DNA of 42,142 nt from assembly GCF_024539675.1 (NCBI RefSeq), contig NZ_JAHHIT010000053.1, positions 36,542 to 78,683 on the forward strand. Reading direction: 5' to 3'. The notes under the pieces are model-generated. The model was given only the letters and a program-made list of their open reading frames with translations, was not told the DNA's origin and ran no database searches. Source of the DNA: Streptomyces hilarionis. GTDB lineage: Bacteria; Actinomycetota; Actinomycetes; Streptomycetales; Streptomycetaceae. Positions 32,118 through 40,303 of the stretch are shown here, one piece after another (within the stretch, counting starts at the first letter, position 1; every line of letters begins with the position of its first letter). The position numbers and the translations under genes were made by a program.

Positions 32118-32744
32118 TCAGGCGGTGCGGGGCCGTCTGAGGCGACGCCACAGGCTGGGGGCCGCGCTGACCGCCACCGTCAGCACCACGGCCGCGACCA
32201 CGCCCTCCCAGGGCTCGGCGAACAGCGAGCCGCCCAGGATCCCGATCAGCTGGTAGGTCACCGCCCACGCCAGACAGGCGGGCAGGTTGCCCCGCACGAA
32301 GCGGCGCAGCGGCCACTTCGCCATCAGACAGGCCAGCATCACCGGTATGCGGCCCGCCGGAACCAGGCGCGACAGCACCAGGACGGCCACGTTGTGGTCG
32401 GCGAGCTTCTCCTGCGCCTGCGCCAACCGCTCCTCGGGCGCACGCGAACGGATCGCCTCCAGCCAGCGCGAGCCGTTCTTGGAGCGCATCCCGCGCCGCC
32501 CCAGCCAGTACAGCGCCGCGTCTCCGCAGAACGCCGCCAGCGACGCCGTCACGAACACCAGCGCCAGGGAGAACGGCGCCTTCTGGTGGAACGCGACCAC
32601 GGCCGCGGTGCTCACCAGGGCCCCCGTCGGCACCACCGGCACCAGCGCCCCGATCAGCACCAGCAGGAACAGGGAGGGGTAGCCGAGCGCCTGCTGCGTG
32701 GCCTGCGTCGGTATGACGGCCGCGGCCACCGCGGGCAGGGTCAC
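32118..32744 (-). CDS. DedA/VTT-domain membrane protein
   Basis: A 208-residue integral membrane protein of the DedA family. It has hydrophobic segments at about 20-40 (PSLFLLVLIGALVPVVPTGA), 58-75, 115-135, 155-175 and 180-195. The conserved SRLVPAGRIPVMLACLMAKW segment holds the Arg-x-x-Pro-x-x-Arg element typical of VTT proteins. DedA proteins support envelope integrity, and recent work links some to undecaprenyl-phosphate flipping. The GTG at 32744 overlaps the stop of the upstream metallo-hydrolase (GTGA), so the two are co-expressed. It converges on the NAPE-PLD-like gene with only 19 bp between stops. Confidence 0.88.
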   Translation of the reverse strand: MTLPAVAAAVIPTQATQQALGYPSLFLLVLIGALVPVVPTGALVSTAAVVAFHQKAPFSLALVFVTASLAAFCGDAALYWLGRRGMRSKNGSRWLEAIRSRAPEERLAQAQEKLADHNVAVLVLSRLVPAGRIPVMLACLMAKWPLRRFVRGNLPACLAWAVTYQLIGILGGSLFAEPWEGVVAAVVLTVAVSAAPSLWRRLRRPRTA

Positions 32745-33514
32745 CGGTCTGCCTTCAGACGCACGCTCTCCCCGTGCCCGAGCCGGTGCACCGCGACCTC
32801 CGGCGCCCGCTCCGCCGTCAGGCGCACGAACTCCTCGCCGGGCGCATGGAATTCATGGGGGCGCACGGCGTCCATGCCGATCGGCCAGTACGTGCCGTAG
32901 TGCACCGGCACGGCGCTGTCGGGCGCCAGCCGGCGCACGGCCTCGGCCGCGCGCCCCGCGTCCAGGTGCCCCTCGCCGAGGTACGGCCCCCAGCCGCCCA
33001 CCGGCAGCAACGCCGCGTCGACCGGACCGACTTCCTCGGCCATGCCCTCGAACAGGCCGGTGTCCCCGGCGAAGTAGGTCCGCGCCCCGCCCTCGATCAC
33101 ATATCCGAGCGCGGGGGAGCGGTGCGGGCCGACCGGCAGCCGGCGCCCGTCGTGCCGCGCGGACACGGCGCGGACGAGGAGGCCGCCGACGGTCGTCTCG
33201 TCACCCGGCGCCACCTCGCTCAGCCGCAGGTGGCGCAGCCTGCGCAGAGCCGGCACGGCGCGCGGAGCGCCCCGGGGCACCAGCAGGCGCGTGCCCGGCG
33301 CGAGGCGCGCCAGCGAGGGCACGTGCAGATGGTCGGCGTGCAGGTGGGAGACGAGCGCCACGTCCGCCCGCCAGGCCTCGGGCGGCGGCAGGGCGCCCCG
33401 GCGGCGGCGCAGGTGGGCGAGCCGACGGGCGAACAGGGGGTCGGTGAGCACGCGCACGTTCGAATCCTCGACCGTGCAGGTGGCGTGACCCCACCACGTG
33501 ATCTCCACCGGCAC
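32741..33514 (-). CDS. MBL-fold metallo-hydrolase (UlaG-like)
   Basis: A 257-residue metallo-hydrolase of the UlaG/L-ascorbate-lactonase-like group: ITWWGHATCTVEDSNVRVLT, DPLF, metal motif SHLHADHLH, SARHDGRR, YVIEGGARTYFAGDTGLFEG and VPVHYGTYWPIGM. It shares the general plan of the NAPE-PLD-like enzyme encoded 0.6 kb away on the other strand, though the two are distant. The GTG at 33514 follows ggagg by about 7 bp. The stop overlaps the DedA start, suggesting a two-gene unit at the membrane. Substrate unknown. Confidence 0.88.
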   Translation of the reverse strand: MPVEITWWGHATCTVEDSNVRVLTDPLFARRLAHLRRRRGALPPPEAWRADVALVSHLHADHLHVPSLARLAPGTRLLVPRGAPRAVPALRRLRHLRLSEVAPGDETTVGGLLVRAVSARHDGRRLPVGPHRSPALGYVIEGGARTYFAGDTGLFEGMAEEVGPVDAALLPVGGWGPYLGEGHLDAGRAAEAVRRLAPDSAVPVHYGTYWPIGMDAVRPHEFHAPGEEFVRLTAERAPEVAVHRLGHGESVRLKADR

Positions 33515-33598
33515 CTCTTTGCCTCCTTCGCGCGACTCCCCCGAAGCCTACGGGCAGGAGTAGGGTCGGCGGCGAAACCCGGAGGTGAGGGGGACGCC

Positions 33599-34009
33599 AT
33601 GGGACCGTCGCGGGTCATGCGGGTCACGGCGATCGCGAGTCTGACGCCGCTCGAGGAACTGGACGCCGATCCCTTCCTGGTGGACTCCCGCAGTCAGCAC
33701 GCGATGTGCGCGCGGTGGGCCGCGGAGCGCGGATACGTCGTCGGCCGGGAGCTGCTGGTGCGCGGGGTGCGCGCCGACCACTGCGTGCTGTGGGACGGCG
33801 TGCGGCCCGGGTTCGACCTGTTCGTCGCGCCGAGCCGCCGGGTGCTGGAGAGCGCGCTGTCGTCCGTCGAGGAGTTCTCCGCGGAGTGCGCGCGGCGCGG
33901 GGTGCGGGTGGAGACCGTCGGCTGCGCCGAGCCCGCCTACGACGCGCAGATGAAGGCCCGGGTGCACCGCAGGCTGTCGATGCCGACGGCCGGCTACGAC
34001 GGACGGTAG
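33599..34009 (+). CDS. Conserved small protein, resembles a degenerate resolvase N-domain
   Basis: A 136-residue protein not assigned to a named family. Its pattern (SRSQHAMCARWAAERGYVVG, later DLFVAPSRRVLESALSSVEE and FSAECARRGVRVETV) looks like the serine-recombinase N-terminal domain (sLexQ...c..yA...Gy.v ... vv.....Ls R). The catalytic Ser/Arg of the first strand and the DNA-binding domain are absent. It ends in RLSMPTAGYDGR. The ATG at 33599 has a strong ggaggtgaggggg site. A TAGGGT (33561-33566) could be the -10. It is divergent from the metallo-hydrolase gene. The resolvase resemblance is my inference and not certain. Confidence 0.7.
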   Translation: MGPSRVMRVTAIASLTPLEELDADPFLVDSRSQHAMCARWAAERGYVVGRELLVRGVRADHCVLWDGVRPGFDLFVAPSRRVLESALSSVEEFSAECARRGVRVETVGCAEPAYDAQMKARVHRRLSMPTAGYDGR

Positions 34010-34039
34010 TCGGCCGCCCCGGGCTCCCGGTACGACCGT

Positions 34040-36328
34040 ATGGCAGGGTGGAGGGCGGGCTCCACGGGCGTCGGGGCCGGAACGCGAGGTGTACGCGGCG
34101 TGCGTGGGGTGCGATGGCGGCGGGCGGTCAGCCAGGCCGGGCGCAGCATCGCGGTGTGGGTCGTGTCCACGCTGACGATGCTGGTGCTGGCCGGGATACT
34201 GCCCGACTTCCGGCTACAGTCCGCCGACGGCGACAGCTCCACCACCATCGCCGTGACCGCGGCCGTCGGCGCCGGGGTGTTCGGCGTGCTGTCCGCCCTG
34301 GTGTGGCCGCTGCTGGTGCGCCTGCTGCTGCTGGTGCCGGCCCTGGTCCTCGGCCTGCTGGTGTTCTTCCTCAACGGCTCGCTGCTGCTGCTCGCCCTGC
34401 GGCTGAACCCCTCCGGGCAGAGCGAGGCGGCGCCCGAGACCGCCGTCATCGTCGCGGCGGTGATGTCCGCGGTGGCCTCCGCCACCGGTGGCGCCCTCGC
34501 CGTCCGCGACGACGACGCCTACCGCCGCCGCCTGTACCGGCTGGCCGACCGCCGCCGAAGACGCGGCCCGGCCTGTCCCGTCACGCCCGGCACCGTCTTC
34601 CTCCAGCTCGACGGAGTCGGCCACGACGTGCTGGAAGCGGCCGTGCGCAAGGGGCTGATGCCGACCGTCGCCCGGTGGCTGGGCAGCGGGCCCGGACAGG
34701 GCGCGGCCCCCGCGGCCGACGGCGGGGCCACGCACCGGCTGACGCCCTGGCGCACCGACTGGTCGAGCCAGACCGGCGCGAGCCAGCTGGGCATCCTGCA
34801 CGGCAGCAACCACGACGTGCCCGCCTTCCGCTGGTACGAGAAGGACAGCGGGGAGGTGATGGTCAGCAACCGCCCCACCAGCGCCGCCGAACTCCAGCGC
34901 CGGGCGGTCGAACGCACCGGTGACGGCGGGCTGCTGTCCGCCGACGGCGCGAGCCGCGGCAACCTCTTCAGCGGCGGCGCCGACGAGCAGGCGCTCGTGC
35001 TGTCCATCGCCGCGCGCCGCCGCAGCCGCGAGACCCGGTCGCGGGCCGGGTACTTCGCGTACTTCTCCGACCCGGCCAACGCGGTGCGCACGGCGCTCTC
35101 GTTCGTCGCCGAGGTGGTCCGCGAGATCGCGCAGTCCACCCGCTCCCGCCTGCGCAAGGAGCGCCCGCGGGTGAGACGCGGCGGCCTCTACCCCCTCGTG
35201 CGCGCCTTCGCGACCGTCGTCGAACGGGACGTCGTGGTCGCGGCCGTCACCGGCGACATGCTCGCCGGCCGCACCGCCGTCTACGCCGACCTGGTGGCCT
35301 ACGACGAGGTCGCGCACCACTCCGGGCCGCTCGGCCGGGACACGGAACAGGTGCTCGAAAGGCTCGACCGGGCGCTCGCCCTGGTCGAGAGCGTCGCCGA
35401 GCACGCCCCCCGCCCCTACCGGATCGTCGTGCTGTCCGACCACGGACAGAGCCCGGGCGAGACGTTCCGCGCCCGCTACGGCCTCACCCTCGGCGACCTG
35501 GTCCGGGCCGGCTGCGGGCTGCCCGTCCCGCGCAGGGCCGAGCGCACCCACAGCGGCGCGGAGGCCCGCGCGGCCGTCCGCGCGGCGCTGCGCCGGCCCG
35601 TCGAGGAGGGCGGCGCACGCCACCGTCCGGCCGGCCGGGGCTCCGAGCCGCTCGTGCTCGCCTCGGGCAACCTCGGACTCGTCTCCTTCCCCGACGTGCC
35701 GCACCGGATGAGCAAGGAGGAGATCGACGCCCGTCACCCCGCGCTGCTGTCCACGCTCGCCAACCATCCCGGCGTCGGGTTCCTCCTGGTGCGCAGCGAG
35801 CGGCACGGCGGGGTCGTCCTCGGCGCGCACGGCGCGGAGATCCCCCTGGACCGGCTCGACGACGAGCGCGGGCCGCTGGACGTGTTCGGGCCGGGCGCGG
35901 CCGACGCCGTGCGCCGCACCCACTCCTTCCCGCACACCGCCGACATCATGGTCAACTCCTTCCACGACCCGGCCGACGGCGAGGTCCTCGCCTTCGAGGA
36001 GCAGATCGGCTCCCACGGCGGCCTCGGCGGCGCCCAGGCCCGGCCGTTCCTGCTCTCCCCGCTCGCCCTGTCCGCGCCCGGCGACTTCGGCGAGAACGGC
36101 GACGACGGCGCGGAGCCGGTGGGGGCCGAGGCCGTCCACCGGATCCTGCGGCGCTGGCTGCGCGAGTCCAACGGCCCCGAAGTGCCCCTGGAACCGGGAC
36201 CCGAGCCGAAGTCGAGGACGGGGCCGGTGACGACGACGCAGACGCGGCCGACAACGGACACGGGGACGACGACGGACACGGGCACGGGCACGGACACGGA
36301 GACGGTGCCGGGGGAGCACGTCGCCTGA
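34040..36328 (+). CDS. Holin-like membrane domain fused to alkaline-phosphatase-superfamily domain
   Basis: A 762-residue protein. Residues 35-150 carry four hydrophobic segments (IAVWVVSTLTMLVLAGILPD; VTAAVGAGVFGVLSALVWPL; LVRLLLLVPALVLGLLVFFL; TAVIVAAVMSAVASATGGAL) in the pattern of the mycobacterial four-TM holin superfamily (DUF/Holin IV). After about residue 185 comes a phosphodiesterase/phosphatase domain. Asp191 (LQLDGVGHD) and Asp467-His468 (LSDHGQSPG) fit metal ligands. WSSQTGASQLGILHG (from 241) would hold the Thr/Ser nucleophile. AYDEVAHHSGP and GSHGGLGGAQARPF are further markers. The last 50 or so residues are Thr/Asp-rich. The domain probably faces the cytosol or the membrane surface and might act on phospholipid or polyprenyl phosphates. 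Confidence 0.85.
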   Translation: MAGWRAGSTGVGAGTRGVRGVRGVRWRRAVSQAGRSIAVWVVSTLTMLVLAGILPDFRLQSADGDSSTTIAVTAAVGAGVFGVLSALVWPLLVRLLLLVPALVLGLLVFFLNGSLLLLALRLNPSGQSEAAPETAVIVAAVMSAVASATGGALAVRDDDAYRRRLYRLADRRRRRGPACPVTPGTVFLQLDGVGHDVLEAAVRKGLMPTVARWLGSGPGQGAAPAADGGATHRLTPWRTDWSSQTGASQLGILHGSNHDVPAFRWYEKDSGEVMVSNRPTSAAELQRRAVERTGDGGLLSADGASRGNLFSGGADEQALVLSIAARRRSRETRSRAGYFAYFSDPANAVRTALSFVAEVVREIAQSTRSRLRKERPRVRRGGLYPLVRAFATVVERDVVVAAVTGDMLAGRTAVYADLVAYDEVAHHSGPLGRDTEQVLERLDRALALVESVAEHAPRPYRIVVLSDHGQSPGETFRARYGLTLGDLVRAGCGLPVPRRAERTHSGAEARAAVRAALRRPVEEGGARHRPAGRGSEPLVLASGNLGLVSFPDVPHRMSKEEIDARHPALLSTLANHPGVGFLLVRSERHGGVVLGAHGAEIPLDRLDDERGPLDVFGPGAADAVRRTHSFPHTADIMVNSFHDPADGEVLAFEEQIGSHGGLGGAQARPFLLSPLALSAPGDFGENGDDGAEPVGAEAVHRILRRWLRESNGPEVPLEPGPEPKSRTGPVTTTQTRPTTDTGTTTDTGTGTDTETVPGEHVA

Positions 36329-36436
36329 AAATTCGGCTGCGCCGCCGGACGCGCGGGATCACACTGTCCCTGCGGATCCCTCCGCCCCTTCCGCGCACTC
36401 GCGCACCCTTCGCCCTCTCCCCGAGGAGTCCCTGCT

Positions 36437-37498
36437 TTGCAGGCTGCCGTCGCCGTCACGCCCTCCCGTGTCCCCGAACTCCTGCTCGGGCTCGCCACCG
36501 TGCGACCGGTGTTCCTCTGGGGCGCCCCCGGCATCGGGAAGTCGTCCCTCGTGAGGGAGTTCGCCCGGTCCCTGGGGCTGGAGTGCGTGAGCCTGCTCGG
36601 CACCCAGCTCGCACCCGAGGACCTGATCGGCGTGCCCCAGATCCGCGACGGCCGCTCGGTGTTCTGCCCGCCGCAGGCCATCGCCCGCGACGAGCCCTAC
36701 TGCCTGTTCCTGGACGAGCTCAACGCGGCCACCCCCGACGTGCAGAAGGCGTTCTACTCGCTGATCCTCGACCGCCGGATCGGCGACTACGAGCTGCCCG
36801 CGGGCTCGATCGTCATCGGGGCCGGGAACCGGGCCACGGACAACGCGCTCGCCCGGCCCATCGCCTCCGCGCTCGTCAACCGCCTCACCCACGTCCACCT
36901 GGAGGCGTCCGCGAAGGACTGGCTGCGCTGGGCCGCGGACAACGGCATCCACCCCTGGATCCTCGACCATCTCACCGACCGCCCCGACCACCTGTGGTCC
37001 AAGCCCCCGAAGACCGAGGAGCCGTTCTCCACGCCCCGCTCCTGGCACATGCTCTCCGACGCCCTGCACTCCTTCGGGCGCGACCTCGACGAGGACACCC
37101 TGAAGGTCCTCGCGCACGGCACGCTGACGCCCGCCCACGCCACCGCCTTCTGCGGCTACGTCAAGATCGTCCGCAGCCGGTACGGCATCGAGGCCGTCCT
37201 GAAGGGCGAGGCCTCCTGGCCGCACCGCGTCGAGGACCGCGACCTGCTCTACTACCTCGCCGACTCGTTCCGCGGGCGGCTGGTCAAGGAACTCCCCGCC
37301 GTCAAGGAGCACATGTCGCCCAAGGGCCGGCAGACCGCGTACCGCGCCAAGTCGCTGCTCGTGCAGCTCGCCGAGATCTCCGTCGAGGTCGCCCAGACCG
37401 TCATCGCCTCCGACGCCGACGGCAACCCGGTGCTGCCCGCCTGGTTCCTGGTCGAGGCGGCCCGGGACATGCCCCGCCTGGTCGAGGCCCGCCGGTGA
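36437..37498 (+). CDS. MoxR-family AAA+ ATPase
   Basis: A 353-residue AAA+ ATPase. Walker A GAPGIGKSS is at residues 29-37, then LLGTQLAPEDLIGVPQIRDG (MoxR signature region), Walker B LFLDELNAATPDVQKAFYSL, sensor 1 VIGAGNRATDNALARPIASA and the arginine-finger region LVNRLTHVHLEA. MoxR proteins act as chaperone-like ATPases that mature or activate metal-dependent partners through a von Willebrand A protein. The start is TTG at 36437 after a gaggag site, since no ATG/GTG gives the proper N-terminus. It overlaps the vWA gene by GTGA (37495-37498), so the two form a functional pair. Confidence 0.92.
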   Translation: MQAAVAVTPSRVPELLLGLATVRPVFLWGAPGIGKSSLVREFARSLGLECVSLLGTQLAPEDLIGVPQIRDGRSVFCPPQAIARDEPYCLFLDELNAATPDVQKAFYSLILDRRIGDYELPAGSIVIGAGNRATDNALARPIASALVNRLTHVHLEASAKDWLRWAADNGIHPWILDHLTDRPDHLWSKPPKTEEPFSTPRSWHMLSDALHSFGRDLDEDTLKVLAHGTLTPAHATAFCGYVKIVRSRYGIEAVLKGEASWPHRVEDRDLLYYLADSFRGRLVKELPAVKEHMSPKGRQTAYRAKSLLVQLAEISVEVAQTVIASDADGNPVLPAWFLVEAARDMPRLVEARR

Positions 37499-39291
37499 CC
37501 CGGGCCGAACGCGACAAGAAGCGGCGGGACCTGGCCAAGGAGAACTTCGAGTTCGGACTCGCGCTGATGCGGGCCAACCCCGCGCTGGCCGCCGTCGAGT
37601 TCGACACCTGCCGCCGCGAGGACTGCCCCGCCGCGCCCCGCGACGGACTCGTGCGCGCCGACTCCAACGGCACCCTGCACGCGCACCCCACCCGCGTCGC
37701 CGAACCCGCCCGCTGGGCCTGGTCGCTCGCCCACGCCGCCCTCCACCTGGGCTTCGGCCACCTCCCGGCGTCCACGGACCGGCGCGACCAGCCCGACCGG
37801 TACGCGCTCGCCGCCCGCTGCACCGTGGTCAACCGGTTCCTGCTGACCTTCCGCGTCGGCACCGCCCCCGACGACCTTCCGCCGACGTACCCCGGCGGCG
37901 ACGAGGAGCAGCTCGCCGCCCGCTGGCGGCGCACCGGGCTCCCGCCCGCCCACGAGCACTGCGGCACCGCGGGCCGCGAGGCCGACCAGGTGTTCGTCCC
38001 ATGGGGCCGCTACGCCGGCGGGACGCCCGACTGGCAGCTGGCGTTCGCGGCCGCCCTGACCCGCACCGTGTCCGCCGCGATGGACATGGCGGGCGGCCGG
38101 CGCGAGTCCCTGGACGGCGCGGTGCCCGACCGGCGCCCCTGGGAGCGGGCCCTGAGCTGGTTCGTCTCCTCCTACCCGCTGCTCGGCGCCCTCGCGGCCG
38201 GCATCACGCTCGTCGCCGACGCCGAACTCGCCCGCGCGCACGGCATCCAGGTCGCCGCCGTGAACGCGGAGGCGGGCGAGATCTACGTCAACCCGCTGCG
38301 CACCTTCGACGACGAGGAGTGGCGGTTCGTCCTCGCCCACGAGATGCTGCACGCCGCCCTGCGCCACGGCGACCGCTGCGGCGCCCGCGACCCCTACCTC
38401 TTCAACGTCGCCTGCGACTACGTCATCAACGGCTGGCTGCGCGAGATGCAGGTCGGCGTGATGCCCGAAGGACTGTTGTACGACGCCCAGTTGGCGGGGC
38501 TGTCCGCCGAGGAGGTCTACGACCGCATCGCCGTGGATTTGCGCCGCGCGCGACGCCTGGCCACCCTGCGCGGCAAGGGGCTCGGCGACGTCCTCGGCGC
38601 CCCGCTGGGCCCGCCCTGCGACCACGTCGACCTCGACGGCTTCTACCGCCGCGGCCTCGCCCAGGGCCTCGACCTGCACCAGCGGCAGGAACGCGGCTTC
38701 CTGCCCGGCGGCCTGGTCGAGGAGATCCGCGCGCTCAGCCACCCGCCGCTGCCCTGGGACGCCCGACTCGCCCGCTGGTTCGACGAGTTCGTGCCCCGCC
38801 CCGAGCCCCTGCGGACGTACGCCCGCCCCGCGCGCCGCCAGGCGTCCACCCCCGACATCCCGCGCGCCGGCCGCTGGTTCCCGCCCGAGGAGGTCGCCCG
38901 GTGCACCTTCGGCGTCGTGCTGGACACCTCCGGTTCCATGGACCGCACCCTTCTGGGCAAGGCGCTCGGCGCCATCGCCTCCTACGCCGAGGCCCGCGAC
39001 GTGCCGGCCGCCCGGGTCGTGTTCTGCGACGCGGCCCCGCACGACGCGGGCTACCTGCCGGTCGCCGACATCGCCGGACGGGTCCGCGTCCACGGGCGCG
39101 GCGGCACCGTGCTGCAACCCGGCGTCGACCTGCTGCACCGCGCCGACGACTTCCCGCCCGGCGCGCCGCTCCTGGTCATCACCGACGGCTGGTGCGACGT
39201 CCTGCGGATCCGGCGCGAGCACGCCTACCTCGTCCCGCAGGGACGCCGGCTGCCGTTCACGGCACGGGGACCCGTGTTCCGGGTGCAGTGA
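37495..39291 (+). CDS. vWA-like protein with DUF2201 metallopeptidase domain
   Basis: A 598-residue partner of the MoxR ATPase. A zinc-peptidase-like helix AHEMLHAALRHGDR (HExxH at 282-286, with a further His at 291) lies in a region like DUF2201_N. Residues about 470-590 form a von Willebrand A-like domain with the MIDAS motif DTSGSM (477-482) and a late ITDGWCD. An earlier half (about 1-230) includes a second degenerate His segment (LAHAALHLGFGHLP, which lacks the Glu), suggesting an internal duplication of the peptidase fold. Protein-processing or regulated-proteolysis role inferred from the domain pairing. The GTG at 37495 overlaps the MoxR gene. Confidence 0.88.
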   Translation: MTRAERDKKRRDLAKENFEFGLALMRANPALAAVEFDTCRREDCPAAPRDGLVRADSNGTLHAHPTRVAEPARWAWSLAHAALHLGFGHLPASTDRRDQPDRYALAARCTVVNRFLLTFRVGTAPDDLPPTYPGGDEEQLAARWRRTGLPPAHEHCGTAGREADQVFVPWGRYAGGTPDWQLAFAAALTRTVSAAMDMAGGRRESLDGAVPDRRPWERALSWFVSSYPLLGALAAGITLVADAELARAHGIQVAAVNAEAGEIYVNPLRTFDDEEWRFVLAHEMLHAALRHGDRCGARDPYLFNVACDYVINGWLREMQVGVMPEGLLYDAQLAGLSAEEVYDRIAVDLRRARRLATLRGKGLGDVLGAPLGPPCDHVDLDGFYRRGLAQGLDLHQRQERGFLPGGLVEEIRALSHPPLPWDARLARWFDEFVPRPEPLRTYARPARRQASTPDIPRAGRWFPPEEVARCTFGVVLDTSGSMDRTLLGKALGAIASYAEARDVPAARVVFCDAAPHDAGYLPVADIAGRVRVHGRGGTVLQPGVDLLHRADDFPPGAPLLVITDGWCDVLRIRREHAYLVPQGRRLPFTARGPVFRVQ

Positions 39292-39362
39292 GCGAGAGTG
39301 TGATCGGATGGGGGGACGGAAAACCCGTCCCCCGACGGGAAACCCACGCGAAAGGAAGAACC

Positions 39363-39791
39363 GTGGCCACCACGCGCTCCGCACACACCGTCTGGGAAGG
39401 CAGTCTGATCGAGGGCAACGGGGTCGTGACCTTCGACTCCTCGGGCGCCATCGACCAGCAGCCCGTGACGTGGGCCGCCCGCACCCAGGAGGCGAACGGC
39501 AAGACCAGCCCCGAGGAGCTGATCGCGGCCGCCCACTCCAGCTGCTTCTCCATGGCCTTCTCCCACGCCCTCGCCGGCGCGGGCACCCCGCCCACCCGGC
39601 TGACCACCTCGGCCGACGTCACCTTCCAGCCGGGCGAGGGCATCACGGGCATCCACCTCACCGTCGAGGGCACGGTCCCCGGCCTCGACGAGGAGGCGTT
39701 CGTCGCCGCCGCCGAGCAGGCCAAGGTCGGCTGCCCCGTCAGCCAGGCCCTCAAGGCCGTCCCGATCACCCTCTCGGCCAAGCTCGCCTGA
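39363..39791 (+). CDS. OsmC/Ohr family peroxiredoxin
   Basis: A 142-residue thiol peroxidase of the OsmC family, which reduces organic hydroperoxides. The two redox cysteines are present: Cys61 in AAHSSCFSMAFSHAL and Cys124 in AKVGCPVSQAL. Arg40 (VTWAARTQEANGKTSPEELI) matches the active-site Arg. The GTG at 39363 follows ggaag. It lies 71 bp after the vWA gene and may be its own unit. The SigB-type regulation common for osmC genes cannot be confirmed here, since no GGGTA box is seen. Confidence 0.93.
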   Translation: MATTRSAHTVWEGSLIEGNGVVTFDSSGAIDQQPVTWAARTQEANGKTSPEELIAAAHSSCFSMAFSHALAGAGTPPTRLTTSADVTFQPGEGITGIHLTVEGTVPGLDEEAFVAAAEQAKVGCPVSQALKAVPITLSAKLA

Positions 39792-39814
39792 GCGGCCCCG
39801 CCGCCGCCCTTCCG

Positions 39815-39881
39815 GGCCCCGGCCCTCGCACCCCGGCCCCGGGCCGCGTCCGCCGACTCCGGGCGGAAACGGGCCGGGGCC
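39815..39881. terminator. Possible terminator between convergent osmC and the small helical gene
   Basis: ggccccgg (39815-39822) can pair with ccggggcc (39874-39881), and ctccgg (39857-39862) with ccggag (39880-39885). Several folds compete, so the structure is uncertain. Confidence 0.35.
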
Positions 39882-39895
39882 GGAGCGGGGGAGGG

Positions 39896-40303
39896 TCACA
39901 TCAGTGCGCCGAGGCCCCTGATCGCCTCCTGGGCCCACTCCTGCGCCCCCACCGCCGTTCCCGCCGCGATCCCGGTCGCCACCGGGGCCAGGGCTCCCCT
40001 GAGACCGTTCAGGGCACGGCGCAGCCGGCCCGGCTCGGGGCCCTCGGCCGCGGTGACCTCGGTCAGCACCTCCCGGGCGGCGGCCTCGGCGTCCTCGCGC
40101 TCGCGGTCGGCGAGGCCGGCCCCGGGAAGCTGCCGCAACAGCTCGCCCACCAGGGTCGCGAGCGCCTCGTATCCCGGCGTCACAGGGCCGTTGAGCTGCT
40201 GGTTCTGGGTGACCGTCTCGTTGTTCCAGGCGAACTGGGATCCCGAGACGGCGCAGTTGAACACCGGCCCGTCGTAGTTGTTCACCTGCTGCGGGTCGCT
40301 CAT
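39896..40303 (-). CDS. Small helical protein with N-terminal amyloid-like motif
   Basis: A 135-residue protein of no family I recognise. Residues 6-35 are a Gly/Asn/Gln-rich motif (QVNNYDGPVFNCAVSGSQFA, then WNNETVTQNQ) shared with the end of the upstream beta-helix protein. The rest is predicted helical: ALATLVGELLRQLPGAG, a charged segment REREDAEAAAREVLTEV, and a moderately hydrophobic end (RGALAPVATGIAAGTAVGAQ, EWAQEAIRGLGALM) that could insert in or perturb a membrane. The ATG at 40303 overlaps the upstream stop (ATGA, 40300-40303) and has a ggag site. The motif resembles bacterial amyloid signalling sequences. An effector or adaptor role is inferred. Confidence 0.82.
   Translation of the reverse strand: MSDPQQVNNYDGPVFNCAVSGSQFAWNNETVTQNQQLNGPVTPGYEALATLVGELLRQLPGAGLADREREDAEAAAREVLTEVTAAEGPEPGRLRRALNGLRGALAPVATGIAAGTAVGAQEWAQEAIRGLGALM
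40199..40288 (-). repeat. Amyloid-like motif, small-protein copy
   Basis: Codons 6-35 of the small protein. Aligned with the copy at 40336-40425, conserved positions are NNY.GPVF..AV...Q.AWNN..V.Q.Q, more than half of the 30 residues. The two genes hold this motif at adjoining ends. Confidence 0.75.

Noticed and set aside
33455..33470. gttcgaatcc, resembling a tRNA T-loop
   Set aside because: It lies inside the MBL hydrolase coding frame (EDSNVR), and no acceptor, D or anticodon arms are found around it.
34214..36319. 701-codon open frame on the minus strand opposite the holin/phosphatase gene
   Set aside because: The plus frame carries recognisable membrane and phosphatase motifs. The minus frame is a high-GC shadow rich in Ala/Gly/Arg with no motif.
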